A stretch of 64,000 bases of DNA from Saccopteryx bilineata (taxonomy: Eukaryota > Chordata > Mammalia > Chiroptera > Emballonuridae). Made by a program: the position numbers and the translations under genes. Positions 60,984 to 64,000 of this stretch are shown here, in pieces. The notes under the pieces were generated by a model. It was not told where the DNA came from and did no database searches. It saw nothing but the letters and a program-made list of their open reading frames with translations. Numbering within the stretch: the first letter of the stretch is position 1; every line of letters starts with the position of its first letter. Location: positions 124,688,239-124,752,238 of the forward strand of contig NC_089493.1 in assembly GCF_036850765.1 (NCBI RefSeq), written 5' to 3'.

Positions 60984-60999
60984 TTAAATGCCTTTTCTT

Positions 61000-62251
61000 A
61001 ATAGCGCATGCTAGGGATATCTCCAGGATGTGAAATATTTCTCACTCCAACAATTTTAGTGATTCAAATGGATGATATAAAAACAATACATTCACAAACT
61101 TTCACCAGAAGGAACATACACAAAAATTAGGAGATATTTTATTGCTTCATATTCATTTTGAAGTATCCCCTAATTTTTGTGAGCAGTATACTTAACTGTT
61201 TGGAAACTATGAGGATTCTAGAATTCTTTTTGTTTGACTTCATTTTCAAAGACCACCAAATGGGAAAATTATTAACACAATCAGATGGCCAATTTGTACA
61301 ACGTTGGTAAAAGATTTTATTTTGCATTACCTAAATTAAAAAGTGTACCACTCAGGGTTCTTATTTACAATCAATAGAAATTGACCCTGGTTAACCTGAG
61401 CAGAAAATAATTTTTTTGAACTTGTATCATGAGGCTCACTCACTTGTCAGGAAGGCTGTAGAGACAGGAGAGAAAAGGCACGATTGGGACTGTGCTGCAG
61501 AACAGCTAGCTTTAGCTACATCTCACTGGTGCTTTCACTTTGACACTGTAGCCATTGGCACTTTTATTACTGGATATCTGCCACCATGCTGCTGAACCCA
61601 GTCACTCGGAACACATGTCCCAGCAACTCTGTAGTGCTTAATTTCTCAACCTTCAAAGCCTGGACTAGGATATTGATTAGTTAATGAGTTGAGCCCAGTT
61701 CACTTACCAAAAACCCAGAGACCAGAGAGATAGAAAAAGGAATATCTATTAGCCTTCCTCATCTTTTATTTTATCTAATTTGAGATTAAGTGAAATAGAA
61801 GGAATCTTTGTATACTGGGCAGCCAAATGGCAAGGAACCACGAATAAGTTTTATTCTAAAGCTTAAGAGTTTGATCATTCTATGGTTGCCAAGTATTCTA
61901 TCTTACTTTCTTTTCATTTAATAGTGCTCACTAGTTGATAGTTAAGCAGTTACTTCAGTTGTTCTTAATCTTAGGTACACCTTATAATCACTCAGGAAGC
62001 TTTAAACAATACTGCTTTACCCCAGATATTTTGATTTAATTGATCTGGGGTGGGACCCAAGAATTTAGGTGATTTTAAAAAGCCAGGTAATTTTAATATG
62101 CAGCCAAGGCTGGAAACCATTGATATAGTCCAGCTTTCTAAGTTCACACAATAGTTTGGTACAATAGAGAAAAAAAACACCAGGCTTGGATGAAAATAAA
62201 AATCTTAACTGAATTTCTACCGTACCATTATTGACCTTAAGAAAGTTGCTC
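61000..62251. other. Intergenic DNA
   Basis: Contains a MER5A-like remnant at about 61,957-62,122 and otherwise unique sequence. Confidence 0.5.
61957..62122. mobile_element. MER5A-like hAT remnant
   Basis: CAGTTGTTCTTAATCTTAGG, GATCTGGGGTGGGACCCAAG and GGCTGGAAACCATTG follow the MER5A order. Confidence 0.55.
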
Positions 62252-62602
62252 ACACCTGCCCAGGCAGTGGTGCAGTGGATAGAGCATCAGCCTGGGATGC
62301 TGAGGACCTAGGTTTGAAACCCCGAAATCATCACCTTGAGCATGGGCTCAGCAGCTTGAGCACGGGGATCACTGGCTTGAGTGTGGGATCATAGATATGG
62401 CCCCATGGTCACTGGCTTTAGCCCAAAGGTCACTGGTTTGAGCAAGGATTCATTGGCTCAGCTGGAACCCCCCTCCCATCAAGGCACATATGAGAAAGCA
62501 ATCAATGAACAACTAATGTGCCACAACGAAGAATTGATACTTCTCACCTCTCTCTCCGTCTGTCTCTCTCTCGCTAAAAAAAAAAAGAAAAAAAAAAAAG
62601 AA
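62252..62602 (+). mobile_element. Bat tRNA-derived SINE (family B)
   Basis: Head ACACCTGCCCAGGCAGTGGT and box B-like GGTTTGAAACCCC, with an A-rich tail. The target repeat is AAGAAAGTTGCTC at 62,239-62,251, recurring as AAAGTTGCTC at about 62,603-62,612. Confidence 0.9.
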
Positions 62603-62612
62603 AAAGTTGCTC

Positions 62613-64000
62613 GTCTTTTCAGTGTCCCAGCTCCTTTAACTATAAAGGCCAATAACCAGTTAAGATTTCACTATAGCAGAAATTTATGATCAATGAGAAT
62701 GAATAACTTACCCAAGTTAAACCTGAGTCAGGAAGTGTTGGGAGTAATTTAAGTATGCAATGTAACTCTTTTCATTCACTTGTGTCACTAGAATCATGTC
62801 TTTAGTGTTGATTTTTATGGTCCAAAGCCATAACTATTAAACATTTTGCTAAAAGATCTACTATAACTCACTCAAACTTTTGTTTTTAGGTCTATCATTC
62901 ACACTTTTAATATTGCTAGAAGTGAGATAAAGCTTTATACTCAGGCATAACTAAATAATTGTCAAAGGATACAACTTTTTTTATGGTTTAAAGGAAAGAA
63001 CTAGAAAGTGGCTCCTTCATGGACACAGGGAGTAGACAAGTGAGTGAACTATCATTTTGGTTCCAATCTATTCATTAGATTTTTTAAAATACAGTAGTTT
63101 TATTTTTGAGAGTCTCTGTCTTTACTGCTTATCATCAGAAATGTTTGAAACTTTATTTTACTTCACATCAGGCATTATGCTATGCACTAGGATTCAAAAA
63201 TGAAAAGAACGTGAAACCTGTTTCAGGGAGTTTATACACACGTAGGTATAATATGAAGGGAGACCTAATTCTCCTGCCTCAAATAGTTTCACTTGAAAAG
63301 GATTAGTAATTTTCCTAAAAATGTACTTTATTATAGCTTCTTGCTTACTCTTTATTTCTACTGCAGATAGGATTCCTCAGGCTCTAGGCCTTTTTAAAAG
63401 TGGTTAGAGCTCAATTCTGGGTAACTCTGGACTGAAGGCTCAAAATGAAGCCATAAGCAGGAGGATGATACCGTCCTCAAACAGGTATGTAGTCAGACCG
63501 CCCTCACCGTGTGGTCAGAGTTGCCTTTGCACTGTGTGGGATAAAAAGCAATATATGACAGAGTCACACAGAATGAGTAATATTTAGTGGTGGGAATAAA
63601 ATAATTTAAAAACTGGTTCTCTGCCCTAATAACCATTTTATGTATAAAAAACCAATATAACAGAAGGTAGCTTATTATTTCATGCATTTAATACTTAAAT
63701 AAGAACAATAAAAGAGGTACACAAAGCTAGATTATGTTATAAAAAAGAGTTTTAAAATAATGAAAAAATATTAAATAATACCTGACAGTAAAACAATAAA
63801 TGGTTATTTAAGATATTTTCATATTGCTTCTTGATTGGTGTCCTCACTTACAATTTTCTTCACCTATGGACGGAATGAACATTTCTCTGGGTGCTTAGAA
63901 TACGCTGTTGAGCAGATGAACATTAAGAAAGTGAGGAATGTAAATTTGTGATTTCCACATTGGGTGGCTGCCCAGGTGCCCACCTTGGGGAGAACCCTGA
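62613..64000. other. Intergenic DNA to the window end
   Basis: AT-rich, with a possible L2-like scrap near 63,165-63,245 (ATCAGGCATTATGCTATGCA). No gene seen. Confidence 0.5.

Larger units (their letters stand above)
52739..60999 (-). mobile_element. Composite retrotransposed insertion with 16-base target duplication
   Basis: TTAAATGCCTTTTCTT occurs at 52,739-52,754 and 60,984-60,999. Between the copies, read on the minus strand, lie a family A SINE, an L1, a betaretrovirus-like fragment and an A-rich tail (AAAAAAAAGAAAAGAAAAG). The right border TTCTT/AAT resembles an L1 endonuclease site. Each part is listed separately. Confidence 0.7.

Noticed and set aside
26303..64000. ARF6, the expected next gene by human synteny
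   Set aside because: No frame with GTPase motifs is present; it is presumably beyond the right edge.

Overview
This window is a piece of a bat (Chiroptera) nuclear genome. The host protein-coding content reads as ordinary mammalian exons, and the short interspersed repeats are tRNA-derived SINEs of the kinds seen in bats (units opening with CCCTGGCCGGTTGGCTCAG or CCTGACCAGGCGGTGGC, on both strands). That SINE mix suggests a rhinolophoid bat (horseshoe, Old World leaf-nosed or a relative), but the species call is inference.

Region 1 (1-26,300) is the 5' half of NEMF on the minus strand. Sixteen coding exons can be placed to the base, from the start codon at 26,142 to a donor at 436. All internal junctions have GT donors and AG acceptors, and together they give 523 complete codons without a stop. 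The gene continues off the left edge. A CpG-rich promoter lies at about 25,620-26,290. The introns carry SINEs, two L1 3' ends, L2 and MIR remnants and several hAT or pogo-like DNA transposons, including one that looks like a SPIN element.

Region 2 (26,300-34,170) is intergenic, repeat-rich DNA ending in an apparently intact 7SL RNA gene (33,715-34,013, minus). It has a T4 terminator and an upstream TGACGTCA element at the position expected for 7SL promoters. A 7SL gene next to the NEMF 5' end agrees with human synteny (RN7SL genes between NEMF and ARF6). ARF6 itself is not in the window.

Region 3 (34,170-64,000) is gene-poor. It holds nested hAT elements, an internally deleted plus-strand L1 (38,336-43,150), a POM121-like open frame broken by one stop (44,234-45,118, minus), several old L1 fragments and a 297-base pure pyrimidine tract. 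It also holds an 8.2-kb composite insertion (52,755-60,983) bounded by a perfect 16-base direct repeat. That insertion contains, in order on the minus strand, a SINE, a nearly full-length L1 and a broken betaretrovirus-like provirus fragment, which suggests one L1 retrotransposition event carrying flanking sequence. I found no operon, CRISPR array or novel multi-gene system. The interest lies in the retrotransposition structures and the RNA gene.
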